Source: UBA2767 sp965228625
GTDB lineage: Bacteria > Pseudomonadota > Alphaproteobacteria > Rhizobiales > Methyloligellaceae
Direction: 5' to 3'
NCBI GenBank assembly: GCA_965228625.1
Contig: OZ245829.1
Span: 1-64,000 of the forward strand
Length of the DNA: 64,000 nt
The translations under genes were made by a program, and so were the position numbers. Under the pieces are notes generated by a model that had not been told where the DNA came from, did no database searches, and was given only the letters and a program-made list of their open reading frames with translations. Shown here one piece after another: positions 52,093 to 61,809 of the stretch (position 1 is its first letter; each line of letters starts with the position of its first letter).

Positions 52093-53739
52093 ATGGCCGA
52101 AGACGCAGATTTCACGAGCGAAGTGGTGGTGGTCGGCTCGGGCGTCGCCGGCGGTCTCGTCGCCAATGAGCTCGCCAAGGCCGGTGTCGATGTTATCTGC
52201 CTCGAGGCCGGACCGCCAATCAACCGCAATGCGGCGGTCAACCGGTACCGGAACTCGGTCACGCACGACTGGCAGGCCCCTTACGTGAACACCGATTACG
52301 CGCCCCATCCGTCCCAGACCGAACCCGGTGCGTATATCGAGGAAGTGGGCCCCAACAACTATGGCTGTCTTTACATACGCGGTGTCGGCGGCACCACCTG
52401 GCACTGGAGCGCGGAGTGCTGGCGCTACACGCCGGAGGAGTTGAAGGAAAAGTCAAACTACGGTGTGGGCCGTGACATGCCCGTCACCTATGAAGATCTG
52501 GAACCCTATTACAACCGCGCCGAGGTCGAGCTGGGTGTGGCGGGCCATTCGGAGCCCATGGCCTACATGGTCAAGCGCAACGCTCCCTACCCGATGCGCC
52601 CGATCCCGTTTGGTTACTATGAGCGCTGGATCGGCGACAAACTTGCATCCGATGGCCTGGAGATGATCTCCGCGCCGGTCGCGCGCAACAGTGCCGTGTA
52701 TGATGGGCGACCCCAGTGCTGTGGAAACGGGAATTGCATGCCGATCTGTCCGATCGGCGCCATGTACAGCGGTGACATCCACATCCGAAAGGCGGAACGG
52801 CAGCCGAAACCCGCCCGTTTGATTTCCCGTGCCGTGGTGGACTTTATCCGGGTCAAGAAGGACGGGGGTGTCGAGGCCGTCGCCTATGTGACGCCGGACG
52901 GGACCCAGAAATGGGTCGCAGCCAAATACTTCGTTCTGGCGGCCAACGGGATCGAAACACCGAAACTGATGCTGCTGTCGCGGCAGGAGACCACGCCGCA
53001 AGGCGTCGGCAATGCGAGCGACCAGGTGGGCCGAAATCTCATGGACCATCCCGGCATCAGCGCCTCGTTCCTTGCGCCGGAACCGGTCTACAGCGGGCGC
53101 GGTCCCGAGGCGATCGCAAGGATCATCAAATTCCGCCAGGGAGATTTCAAGCGTCAGCACTCGGGCTTTCGGTTGAACTTCTACAACCGGCTGTCGCCCG
53201 AGATCTATGTCGATCAGGCGCTCAGCGAAGGGCGTCTTGGCCAGCAGCTCAGCGATCGCGTGCAGTATCTGATGGACCACGTCGTCAACGTGAACGCTTA
53301 CCTCGGGCAGCTCCCGGAGCCGCGCAACCGTGTGATGCTGAGCGAGCTGACGGACGGGATTGGCATTCCGCGTCCCAAGATCGATTACCGCGTTGGACCG
53401 TGGAGCTTTGCCGCGGCAAAGGTCTGTCAGGCGGAGTTCGAGAAGATCTCGAAGATGTGCGGGGGAAGCAACTTCACGCCGGGCACGTCACCGTTCAACA
53501 AGTCCCTGTTGCCGCAAAATGTATACGGTCCCAACAACCACATGATGGGCACGACGATCATGGGCGAAGCGGAATCGGACTCCGTGGTCGACAAGGACTG
53601 CAAGGTGTTCGGCCACGACAATCTCTATGTGGCGTCGAGCTCGGTCCAGTGCTTCACAGGGGTCGTCAACCCGACTCTGACCATCGCGGCGTTCGCGATA
53701 CGGATTGCCGACACGCTGAAGAAAAGACTGAGCGGGTGA
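52093..53739 (+). CDS. GMC-family FAD dehydrogenase, large catalytic subunit
   Basis: 548 residues. FAD-binding GSGVAGGLVANELAKAG at 12-28 with LEAG beyond; GVGGTTWHWSAE is the second GMC flavin element. Cys209, Cys210, Cys215 and Cys219 (CCGNGNCMPIC) form the iron-sulfur motif known in FAD-dependent glucose and fructose dehydrogenases that pass electrons to cytochrome c. C-terminal catalytic His lies in NNHMMGT and the FAD segment in NPTLTIAAFAIRIAD. Oxidises a sugar, polyol or aldonate in the periplasm; no signal of its own, so export depends on the Tat-bearing small subunit. Confidence 0.92.
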   Translation: MAEDADFTSEVVVVGSGVAGGLVANELAKAGVDVICLEAGPPINRNAAVNRYRNSVTHDWQAPYVNTDYAPHPSQTEPGAYIEEVGPNNYGCLYIRGVGGTTWHWSAECWRYTPEELKEKSNYGVGRDMPVTYEDLEPYYNRAEVELGVAGHSEPMAYMVKRNAPYPMRPIPFGYYERWIGDKLASDGLEMISAPVARNSAVYDGRPQCCGNGNCMPICPIGAMYSGDIHIRKAERQPKPARLISRAVVDFIRVKKDGGVEAVAYVTPDGTQKWVAAKYFVLAANGIETPKLMLLSRQETTPQGVGNASDQVGRNLMDHPGISASFLAPEPVYSGRGPEAIARIIKFRQGDFKRQHSGFRLNFYNRLSPEIYVDQALSEGRLGQQLSDRVQYLMDHVVNVNAYLGQLPEPRNRVMLSELTDGIGIPRPKIDYRVGPWSFAAAKVCQAEFEKISKMCGGSNFTPGTSPFNKSLLPQNVYGPNNHMMGTTIMGEAESDSVVDKDCKVFGHDNLYVASSSVQCFTGVVNPTLTIAAFAIRIADTLKKRLSG

Positions 53740-53742
53740 AGC

Positions 53743-55188
53743 ATGACACGCCGGAACAAATGGAACTGGCAGATGCAGGCGCGTGTGGTGGGGCTCGCGG
53801 CAGTCACCACGGCGATAACTCTGACGGCCACGATTGCGCCTGCGACCGCGCAGGACAAACCCCCGGCGTATCCCGGCGCGGGACCCGTCGAGGGCGGATT
53901 GCCAAACGGTGGCCGGTTCCGGCTTTACAAGGGGCGCAGCGCGCCCCGACCGCCGCAGTCACCGACGCAGTTGCTTGATCAGGCCATCGGATACCCGGCC
54001 TATCCCAAGGTCAACTACGACAGCGGGGTCGCCTCCCCCGAAGTCATCCGCCAGGGCGAATATCTGGTGCAGGCCAGCGACTGCATATCCTGTCACACCA
54101 ACAAGACGCGACAAGAGTCAGGCCCGGCCTTCGCGGGCGGGCTGAAAATGAAAACACCGTTCGGCGACATCTATTCGCCGAACATCACGCCGGACGAGGA
54201 AACCGGCATCGGGAAATACAAGAAGTGGCAGTTGCGCAACGCGCTTCGCAACGGCATCCGCATCGACGGGTCCTACCTGTACCCGGTCATGCCGTTTGTG
54301 CACTACAATCTCTTGGTCAACAGCGAAGTGGACGCGATATTCGCCTACCTGAACAGTATCGAGCCCGTTTCCAATCGGCCTCCCGCGAACACCCTGGAAA
54401 TCCCTTTCAACGAGCGCGAGCTCCTGGCCGGCTGGCGACTGCTCTATTTTGACAATCAGAAAAACGGTTACAGGCGCGATACCAAACAATCATCAACGTG
54501 GAACCGGGGCCGTTTCCTCGTCAATGGTCCCGGTCATTGCGGCATGTGTCACAGCCCCATGAACGTGGCCGGTGCGGAAGAGAAAAAGCACTATCTCTCC
54601 GGCGCCTTCATCAATGGCTACTGGGCGCCGGACATCACATCGCGCGGACTTGCGCATGTGTCGGTCGAGGACATCGTGTCCGTGTTTGCGCGTGAGCGTG
54701 GCTTGTGGAACGGACAAATTCAAGGCGACATGCGCGAAGCCGTGCATGAGAGCCTGCGTCTCCTCACGACAGAGGACCAGACTGCGATCGCCACCTATCT
54801 GAAGACGGTAAAAAGTGAGCCGACGCCGCCGCAACAAATCACGTCGGAGAAGCTCCCTGAAAGCGCGGGGGCGAAGATCTACACGTCTGTTTGCTCGGAC
54901 TGCCACAGCTTCGGCGGACTGGGAGCGCCGCAAGTCGGCGATCGGGAAGCCTGGTTGCGGCTCGTCGACCAGGGCCGGGAACGGTTGTATGCCGTCGCGG
55001 TACACGGCAGCGGCGACATGCCGTTCGACGGCATGTGCCACGCGTGCACCCCGGCACAGATCCGCGCTGCCGTCGACTATATGATCGACGTGTCCCTCAA
55101 CGCACCGGCGCAGGGCAAGCTCACGAAGCGCAGCAACTTTCACTCAAAGTTTCCTGAACATGACACCCTGCTCGAGGCCAAGAAGTGA
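53743..55188 (+). CDS. Triheme cytochrome c subunit of the dehydrogenase complex
   Basis: 481 residues, four bases after the flavoprotein gene. Signal peptide (hydrophobic 13-33, TAQD cleavage). Three CxxCH sites: CISCH 114-118, CGMCH 266-270 and CSDCH 384-388, the standard number for the membrane cytochrome of gluconate, sorbitol and fructose dehydrogenases. Met ligands such as PVMPFVHYN and FDGMCHAC are visible. It takes electrons from the iron-sulfur flavoprotein to ubiquinone. No strong C-terminal membrane helix seen. Confidence 0.92.
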   Translation: MTRRNKWNWQMQARVVGLAAVTTAITLTATIAPATAQDKPPAYPGAGPVEGGLPNGGRFRLYKGRSAPRPPQSPTQLLDQAIGYPAYPKVNYDSGVASPEVIRQGEYLVQASDCISCHTNKTRQESGPAFAGGLKMKTPFGDIYSPNITPDEETGIGKYKKWQLRNALRNGIRIDGSYLYPVMPFVHYNLLVNSEVDAIFAYLNSIEPVSNRPPANTLEIPFNERELLAGWRLLYFDNQKNGYRRDTKQSSTWNRGRFLVNGPGHCGMCHSPMNVAGAEEKKHYLSGAFINGYWAPDITSRGLAHVSVEDIVSVFARERGLWNGQIQGDMREAVHESLRLLTTEDQTAIATYLKTVKSEPTPPQQITSEKLPESAGAKIYTSVCSDCHSFGGLGAPQVGDREAWLRLVDQGRERLYAVAVHGSGDMPFDGMCHACTPAQIRAAVDYMIDVSLNAPAQGKLTKRSNFHSKFPEHDTLLEAKK

Positions 55189-55383
55189 CCGTCTAACGGC
55201 ACCGCTCATTCTCCCTGCACCGTATCCCGCTTGAGCTGGCGTCGGGTGCGGCTATGCGCGGCACCCGTAGATGCCGGAAAAGCATGCATGTATCGCAGTT
55301 GTACGGCAGGATCGCGTCCGTGCGGTCTTGTGCCGGCACTTCCAGAATGATCCTCTGTCGTTCGGGCAAGACAGGTCCGCAAG

Positions 55384-58065
55384 ATGACAACACGCAATCT
55401 GAACTATTTCTTCGAACCGAAGTCGATCGCCGTGATCGGCGCCAGCAGCCGTGAAGGATCGGTTGGCGCCGTGCTGGTGCAGAACCTCATGCGGGGCGCG
55501 CTCGATGCGCCGGTTTTTCCCGTCAACCCAAGGCGCGAGCACGTATTCGCCCTGCCCGCCTACCCGGACGTGGCCAGCCTGCCGCAGACGCCGGAGCTTG
55601 CGGTTATCGCGACGCCGCCGGCGACGATCCCGGGCATCATTCAGGAGCTTGGGGTCAAGGGCACGAAAGCGGCCGTGGTCATCAGCGCCGGTTTCTCGGA
55701 CGGCGGAGCGAAGGGCCGCGACCTCAGACAGGAAATGCTCGACCATGCGCAGCCCAACCTGCTGCGCATCATCGGCCCGAACTGTCTCGGGATCATGGCG
55801 CCGCATGCGGGACTGAATGCGAGCTTTGCGAAGACGGATGCGCTGCCCGGACGGGTGGCGTTTGTGACGCAATCCGGCGCCGTCGCCACCGCGGTGGTCG
55901 ACTGGGCGCGCGAGCGCGGCATCGGGTTCTCCCACCTTGTCTCCCTCGGCGACATGTCCGACGTCGACTTCGGTGACATGCTCGACTATCTCGCGACCGA
56001 CCGGAGATCGCGTGCGGTGCTCCTATACGTCGAGGCCGTCACGGATGCCCGCAAGTTCATGTCGGCGGCGCGCGCCGCCTCGCGCGCAAAACCGGTCATC
56101 GTCGTAAAGGTCGGCAGGTCGGAGGCCGGCGCCCGGGCGGCGGCGTCGCACACCGGGTCCATGGCCGGATCGGATGCGGTGTACGAGGCCGCGTTCCGGC
56201 GCGCCGGCGTGCTGCGCGTATTCGCGCTGGATGAACTGTTCGACGCCGCCGAAACCCTCAGCAAGATCAATGTTCCTGGCGGCGACCGGCTCGCCATTCT
56301 GACCAATGGCGGCGGCGCCGGCGTTCTGGCAACGGATGCGCTGGCCGCTCGAGGAGGGCGACTGGCGGAATTGCATTCCGATACGCTCGCGGCGTTGGAC
56401 AAGGTGCTCCCGAAGAACTGGTCACATGGCAACCCGGTGGACATCATCGGCGACGCCCCGGCGAAGCGGTATGAAGACAGCCTGAAGGTCTTGCTGGAAG
56501 ACCATGACGCCGACGCGGTCCTGGTTCTGAGCTGCCCGACCGCCATGGCGTCCGGCACCGACACCGCCGAAGCGGTCATCCGGACCGCCAAGCAGCACAA
56601 GAACGTGCCCGTGTTGACAAACTGGCTTGGCGGCGTGTCGGTGAAGGACGCGAGAAAGCTCTTTTCCGATCACCAGGTGCCCACCTTCGAAACGCCGCAC
56701 GACGCGGTCCGCGCCTATATGCATCTGATCAATTACCGGAAAGGCCAGATCTCGCTGACGGAGACGCCTCCTTCCATCCCGGTAGAGTTCGCGCCCGACA
56801 CCGCAAAGGCGCGGGCGATCATCGAGGGCGTGCTGTCGGAAGGGCGCGATCTGTTGACCGAGCCCGAGGCCAAGGAGGTTCTGCGGGCCTATCAGATCCC
56901 GACGACACTGACCCTGACCGCGGCCAATCCCGGGGACGCAGGCAAACTCTCAAGGCAGTTCGACGGTTCGGTGGTGATCAAGATCCTGTCGCGGGACATT
57001 TCGCACAAGTCGGATGTGGGCGGCGTGGTGCTGGATCTGGAAACGCCCGAAGAGGTCGAGAAGGCCGCTGCCGACATGCTGCAGCGTGTGGCGGATGCGG
57101 CTCCCGACGCGCGGGTTGACGGCATCATGGTTCAGGAAATGCTGAAACGCCGCAGCGGTTATGAGCTCATCGTGGGTATCAACGAGGACGCGCAGTTCGG
57201 TCCGACCATCCTGTTCGGTCAGGGAGGAACGGGCGTGGAAGTGCTCAAAGATACGGTGCTCGGTCTGCCGCCGCTGAATCTACGCCTCGCCCGCGAGATG
57301 CTGACCTCGACGCGGATCTACAATCTCCTGAAAGGGTTCCGTCATCGCCCGCCGATCGACATGCAGGCGCTCGAGCTTGTCCTGGTCAAGGTATCCCAAC
57401 TGGCCATCGACATCGGCGAGATCAAGGAACTCGATATCAATCCGCTTCTTGCTGACGAAAATGGAGTCGCGGCGCTCGATGCACGCGTCCGGGTCGCGCC
57501 TTACGAGGGGCATCCGCACCATCGGCTTGCGATAAAGCCGTACCCGAAAGAGCTGGAGGAATCCGTCAAGCTGAAAGACGGGCAGACGCTTCTGCTGCGC
57601 CCCATAATGGCCGAGGACGAACCGGCGTTGCGAGAGGGCTTTGACAAGTTGACGCCGGAAGAGATCAAGATGCGCTTCTTCGTGCCGATGAAGGCGATGG
57701 ACCATCTGATGGCCGCACGGCTAAGCCAGATCAACTACGACCGCGAAATGGCCCTGCTCCTGACCGGTCCGGGCGCGCCGGGACAGGCGGAGATTTTCGG
57801 CGTGGCACGCATCTCGGCGGACCCCAACAATGAAAAGGCGGAGTATGCGCTGATCGTGCGCCACGAAATGACGGGCCAGGGCCTCGGGACGCTGCTCTTG
57901 AAGAAGATCCTCGAATACGCCAGGGATCGCGGAATTAAGGAGGTCTACGGTGCCGTGCTCAGTCAAAACCAGCCGATGCTGAGGCTATGCAAAAAGATCG
58001 GTTTCGATATTGACCGGGTCACCGACGAACCGTCGATCGTCATGACCCGATTCAAGCTGCAATAG
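55384..58065 (+). CDS. ADP-forming acyl-CoA synthetase-GNAT fusion (Pat-like protein acyltransferase)
   Basis: 893 residues. CoA-binding domain (1-130, FFEPKSIAVIGASSREGSVG), succinyl-CoA ligase-like domains to about 460 with H256 in ASHTGSMAGSDAVYE at the usual phospho-His segment, ATP-grasp domain (about 490-710, with DISHKSDVGGVVL), then a GNAT domain (about 735-893, HEMTGQGLGTLLLKKIL). Same architecture as PatZ/Pat lysine acetyltransferases, which acetylate acetyl-CoA synthetase. Whether the synthetase half is active here is open. Weak Shine-Dalgarno; convergent with aconitase. Confidence 0.92.
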   Translation: MTTRNLNYFFEPKSIAVIGASSREGSVGAVLVQNLMRGALDAPVFPVNPRREHVFALPAYPDVASLPQTPELAVIATPPATIPGIIQELGVKGTKAAVVISAGFSDGGAKGRDLRQEMLDHAQPNLLRIIGPNCLGIMAPHAGLNASFAKTDALPGRVAFVTQSGAVATAVVDWARERGIGFSHLVSLGDMSDVDFGDMLDYLATDRRSRAVLLYVEAVTDARKFMSAARAASRAKPVIVVKVGRSEAGARAAASHTGSMAGSDAVYEAAFRRAGVLRVFALDELFDAAETLSKINVPGGDRLAILTNGGGAGVLATDALAARGGRLAELHSDTLAALDKVLPKNWSHGNPVDIIGDAPAKRYEDSLKVLLEDHDADAVLVLSCPTAMASGTDTAEAVIRTAKQHKNVPVLTNWLGGVSVKDARKLFSDHQVPTFETPHDAVRAYMHLINYRKGQISLTETPPSIPVEFAPDTAKARAIIEGVLSEGRDLLTEPEAKEVLRAYQIPTTLTLTAANPGDAGKLSRQFDGSVVIKILSRDISHKSDVGGVVLDLETPEEVEKAAADMLQRVADAAPDARVDGIMVQEMLKRRSGYELIVGINEDAQFGPTILFGQGGTGVEVLKDTVLGLPPLNLRLAREMLTSTRIYNLLKGFRHRPPIDMQALELVLVKVSQLAIDIGEIKELDINPLLADENGVAALDARVRVAPYEGHPHHRLAIKPYPKELEESVKLKDGQTLLLRPIMAEDEPALREGFDKLTPEEIKMRFFVPMKAMDHLMAARLSQINYDREMALLLTGPGAPGQAEIFGVARISADPNNEKAEYALIVRHEMTGQGLGTLLLKKILEYARDRGIKEVYGAVLSQNQPMLRLCKKIGFDIDRVTDEPSIVMTRFKLQ

Positions 58066-58078
58066 CGGTGTTTGTGAA

Positions 58079-60712
58079 CTACGCCACGGCGCCCGGCCTT
58101 ACCATCGTTTTGAGGACGAAAGGCAACACGCCCCCCGCCTGGACATAACTCACATCGTCGGGCGTATCGAGACGGGCGAGCACCGAGGTCGAGTGCGACC
58201 GGCCGTCGGGGTAGTGTATCGTGAGGGTGAGTTCGCACCGTTCCCGCAAGCCGTCCTCCAGACCGAGGATGTCGAAGGTCTCCTCCCCGGTGAGACCGAG
58301 GCTTGATCGCCCTTCGCCATTCATGAACTGAAGCGGGAGGATGCCCATGCCGACCAGGTTGGTGCGGTGGATGCGTTCATAGCTCTCGGCAATGACCGCG
58401 CGGACGCCGAGCAGTTTGACGCACTTGGCAGCCGTGTCGCGCGACGAACCGCAGCCATACTCCTTGCCTGCTATCACAATCAGCCCGACATCCCGGTCGC
58501 GATAGGTGCTGGCAGCCTCGAACACGGACATTTGCTCGCGATCCGGCATCAGCAGCGTGACGCTGCCTTCGCTGCCGGGAATGATCTCGTTCTGAAGCCG
58601 GTTGTTGGCGAAGGCGGAGCGCATCGCCACTTCGTGGTTTCCGCGCCGGGTGCCGAACGTATTGAAGTCGACCGGCGCCACGCCGCGCGCCTTCAGATAG
58701 GCTCCGGCGGCGCTCGCGGCGAGAATGGCACCGGACGGCGAGATGTGGTCGGTGGTAATGGAATCGCCCAGCATGACCAGTGGACGAAGCCCGTACAGGT
58801 CCCTCCCCGGCCCTGGCGGTTCATTGCCAAGGTCAAAGTACGGCGCGCTCCTGAGGTAGGTGCTGTCCTCGTCCCATTCGTAAGTGGTGCCGGCCGACGT
58901 TCCGAGTGCATCCCAGCCGCTCCCGCCGTCGAGAACCTTGTCATAGGAGTCGGCAAAGAGATGCGACTTCACGGCGTTGGCAGCTATCGCCGCAATCTCT
59001 TCGTCTCCAGGCCAGATGTCCTTCAGGTAGACCTCTTTGCCGTCGTGTCCCGTGCCAAGGGAAGCGGACGATATATCGGTCCGCATGCTGCCCGCCAGGG
59101 CGTATGCGACAACCAGCGGCGGCGACATGATGTAATTCGCGCGGCAATGGGGATGAATGCGGCCGGCGAAGTTGCGATTTCCCGATAGGACCGCGGCGCA
59201 GGTCAGGTCGTGCTCATCGATTGTGCTGGCGATGGGCTCGGCCAGCGGTCCGGATCCGCCGTTGCACGTGGTGCAGCCGTACCCGACGATATGAAAGCCC
59301 AGTGCGTCGAGATGCTGCTGCAGGCCGGCCGCTTTCAGGTAGTCGGCCACCACCTGGGATCCCGGCGCAAAACTGGTCTTGATCCAGGGCTTTGCCGTCA
59401 GGCCGCGCTCGAGGGCGTTGCGGGCGAGTAACGCGGCACCGATCACCACCGCCGGGTTCGACGTGTTCGTGCAGCTCGTGATCGCGGCGATCACAATGTC
59501 GCCGTCGCCGAGATCGAAGTCCTTTTCCGGCACGCCATATCTCTCGCTGTCGGGTCTGAGTGGAAACTCTTCCTCGATGTTCTCGTGGGCGTTGCCCAGG
59601 GCGACACGGTCTTGTGGCCGGCGCGGGCCGGCGATGCTCGGCACGATCGCCGACAGGTCGATTTCGATGAGTTCATCAAACTCCGGCACAACCGAACCGG
59701 GTTCGCGCCAGAGCCCCTGCGCGCGGGCGCAGCGCTCGACAAACGCCACGTGTTCCGCGTCACGCCCTGAAAGCGACAGATAGTCAATGGTCTGCCGGTC
59801 GATCGGGAAGTACACGCAGGTGGCGCCATATTCCGGCGCCATGTTCGAAATCGTACAACGGTCGGCTGCCGGCAACTCGTCAAGGCTGTCGCCGCAGAAC
59901 TCCACGAACTTGCCGACGACGCCGAGCCGGCGCAGGCGCTCGGTGATCGTGAGCACGAGGTCGGTGGCCGTGATACCGGGATTTCGCGCGCCGACCAGCT
60001 TGATGCCGACGACCTCCGGCACGGGAAACGATGTCTCCCGTCCGAGCATCGCCATCTCGGCTTCCAGGCCGCCGACACCCCAGCCCACGACGCCGATGCC
60101 GTTGACCATCGGCGTGTGACTGTCCGTCCCGTAAACGGTATCAGGGTATGCCACGCCGGATGCGTCGTCGATCTGGTACCCGCGCGCCAGAAACTCGATA
60201 TTGATCTGGTGCATGATCCCTTTGCCCGGAGGGATGATCCGGACATTGGAGAAGGACGACTGGCACCAATGCAGGAAGCGATAGCGCTCCCGATTCATTT
60301 CCAGCTCGATCGCCTCGTTCTTTTCGCGCGCGCCATGCGCACCGAAATGCACCGGAATCAGGGAATGGTCGATGACAAGGTCAACGGGCAGCCGCGGATT
60401 GATGCGCTCCGGTGCCGTGCCGTGCGCCTTTGCCGCGTCGCGCATGGATGACAGGTCGACCATGACCGGCACCCCCAGCAGGTCCTGCAGCAGAATACGT
60501 GCGGGCAGGAATGACACCGGCTCGCCGACCTTGCGATGGACAATGTGCTCGGCACTCTGCCGATCCTCGCGGCGCAGGGCGTTCTCAAAGAGTACGCGCA
60601 GGCTGTAGGGCAGCGTGCCGAGGTCTGCCCCGAACTCTGCGCTGCCCGCATTCAGATCAACAAGCTTCAGCGCACTCTCCTGATCTTCGATATGTGTCAG
60701 CTCGCTCTCCAT
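58079..60712 (-). CDS. acnA: Aconitate hydratase family protein (AcnA-like)
   Basis: 877 residues from ATG 60712; a TTG/ATG up to 29 codons earlier is possible but does not look like protein sequence of this family. Iron-sulfur Cys are in AAITSCTNTSN and GYGCTTCNGGSGPL; substrate motifs include YGTDSHTPMVNG, NYIMSPPLVVAYALAG and the swivelling-domain AGKEYGCGSSRD. CNGGSG and GSMRTDI differ from the standard CIGNSG and GTVDIDL of AcnA and lean towards 2-methylcitrate dehydratase AcnD, but no prpF or prp genes are nearby. Likely interconverts citrate and isocitrate; specificity uncertain. Confidence 0.85.
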   Translation of the reverse strand: MESELTHIEDQESALKLVDLNAGSAEFGADLGTLPYSLRVLFENALRREDRQSAEHIVHRKVGEPVSFLPARILLQDLLGVPVMVDLSSMRDAAKAHGTAPERINPRLPVDLVIDHSLIPVHFGAHGAREKNEAIELEMNRERYRFLHWCQSSFSNVRIIPPGKGIMHQINIEFLARGYQIDDASGVAYPDTVYGTDSHTPMVNGIGVVGWGVGGLEAEMAMLGRETSFPVPEVVGIKLVGARNPGITATDLVLTITERLRRLGVVGKFVEFCGDSLDELPAADRCTISNMAPEYGATCVYFPIDRQTIDYLSLSGRDAEHVAFVERCARAQGLWREPGSVVPEFDELIEIDLSAIVPSIAGPRRPQDRVALGNAHENIEEEFPLRPDSERYGVPEKDFDLGDGDIVIAAITSCTNTSNPAVVIGAALLARNALERGLTAKPWIKTSFAPGSQVVADYLKAAGLQQHLDALGFHIVGYGCTTCNGGSGPLAEPIASTIDEHDLTCAAVLSGNRNFAGRIHPHCRANYIMSPPLVVAYALAGSMRTDISSASLGTGHDGKEVYLKDIWPGDEEIAAIAANAVKSHLFADSYDKVLDGGSGWDALGTSAGTTYEWDEDSTYLRSAPYFDLGNEPPGPGRDLYGLRPLVMLGDSITTDHISPSGAILAASAAGAYLKARGVAPVDFNTFGTRRGNHEVAMRSAFANNRLQNEIIPGSEGSVTLLMPDREQMSVFEAASTYRDRDVGLIVIAGKEYGCGSSRDTAAKCVKLLGVRAVIAESYERIHRTNLVGMGILPLQFMNGEGRSSLGLTGEETFDILGLEDGLRERCELTLTIHYPDGRSHSTSVLARLDTPDDVSYVQAGGVLPFVLKTMVRPGAVA

Positions 60713-60847
60713 CGTCCGGGTCAAGGGCTCTGCCGCCGGAACATACACCAAAACGATCGTGTGCAGAGCAAACACACTCTCGCCCCACTTCATCACCAAA
60801 TGCGCAGCCGGAAAGTCGACTCACAACTCCCCAAGGAGCATATCCAA

Positions 60848-61639
60848 ATGCATATGGCGCAAGAAGGCATCGCCGGAGGGACGCCCGTTCTCCTGCTTCA
60901 CGCGGCAGGGTTCGCCGGTTCCATGTGGCGGCCCTTGACGACAGAGCTTGCGGATTTGCAGCTCCTCATTCCTGATCTTCCAGGCCATGGGCAGAGCATC
61001 GCGCGCCGTTTTACATCGTTCGAGAATACCGCTGATGCACTCGTGCTTAGGCTTCAGGAACTCGGCGTTTCCGGGCCTGTGCATGTCGCGGGGATTTCAC
61101 TGGGTGCCTATGTCGGGATGCTGATGGCGCTGCGGCACCCGGAGTGGGTCAGGAGTGCGTTCCTGAGCGGTTTCCATGTCGGCAATATGCCGAAGCCCGG
61201 GTTCATGAGGATATTCGGAGACGCGATTTCGCCCATCGCCGCGACCCGGTGGTTCCGGCGGCGGATGGTGAAATCGATGGGCGTGCCCGACGGTGTTGCC
61301 ATCGCCGACGAGCTGGTTGATGCGCGCACCAACGGCCGCACCATCCGCACCGTGAACCGGGCCGCTATCGACTTCGATCAGAGAGCAAACCTGGGACGCA
61401 TCCGGTCCCCGGTTCTGGCGATCGCGGGAGGCCGCGAACACGCCTTGATCCGCGATTCCCTCAAGATCATGGCGTGTGAGGTGAAGGCGTGTCACGCGCG
61501 CCTCGTTCCGGAGACCGGTCACGCCTGGCCGATACAGGATCCCGACCTTTTTGCCCGAACGCTGCGTGCATGGCTCAACGGAAAGGACCTGCCGGGTGAT
61601 CTGGAAACGGTGAAGCCATCCGCTCAACGCGAACGCTGA
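60848..61639 (+). CDS. Alpha/beta-fold hydrolase
   Basis: 263 residues from ATG 60848, fixed by AAGGAG nine bases upstream; the open frame reaches back into the aconitase gene on the other strand. Oxyanion segment LLLHAAGFAGSMW, nucleophile Ser in VAGISLGAYVGM and catalytic His in VPETGHAWP; the acid is probably the Glu/Asp near AIAGGREHAL. Close to carboxylesterase, lactonase and dienelactone-type hydrolases; substrate not predictable. Divergent from aconitase. Confidence 0.87.
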   Translation: MHMAQEGIAGGTPVLLLHAAGFAGSMWRPLTTELADLQLLIPDLPGHGQSIARRFTSFENTADALVLRLQELGVSGPVHVAGISLGAYVGMLMALRHPEWVRSAFLSGFHVGNMPKPGFMRIFGDAISPIAATRWFRRRMVKSMGVPDGVAIADELVDARTNGRTIRTVNRAAIDFDQRANLGRIRSPVLAIAGGREHALIRDSLKIMACEVKACHARLVPETGHAWPIQDPDLFARTLRAWLNGKDLPGDLETVKPSAQRER

Positions 61640-61809
61640 ACTTTTCGTGCGATGGCGGGCTGCAACCTGTTCGGCGGTCGAGGCGTAGCTATTTTGAACT
61701 CCGAGTCGTGCGGCATTTGCCGCTATGATGGGAGGTCACGCAAAGCCGGGATTGCCTGTAAGGCGAGCCGTGCCATGCGCTCGCCCGGCACGTTCGGGAG
61801 CGAACTCGA

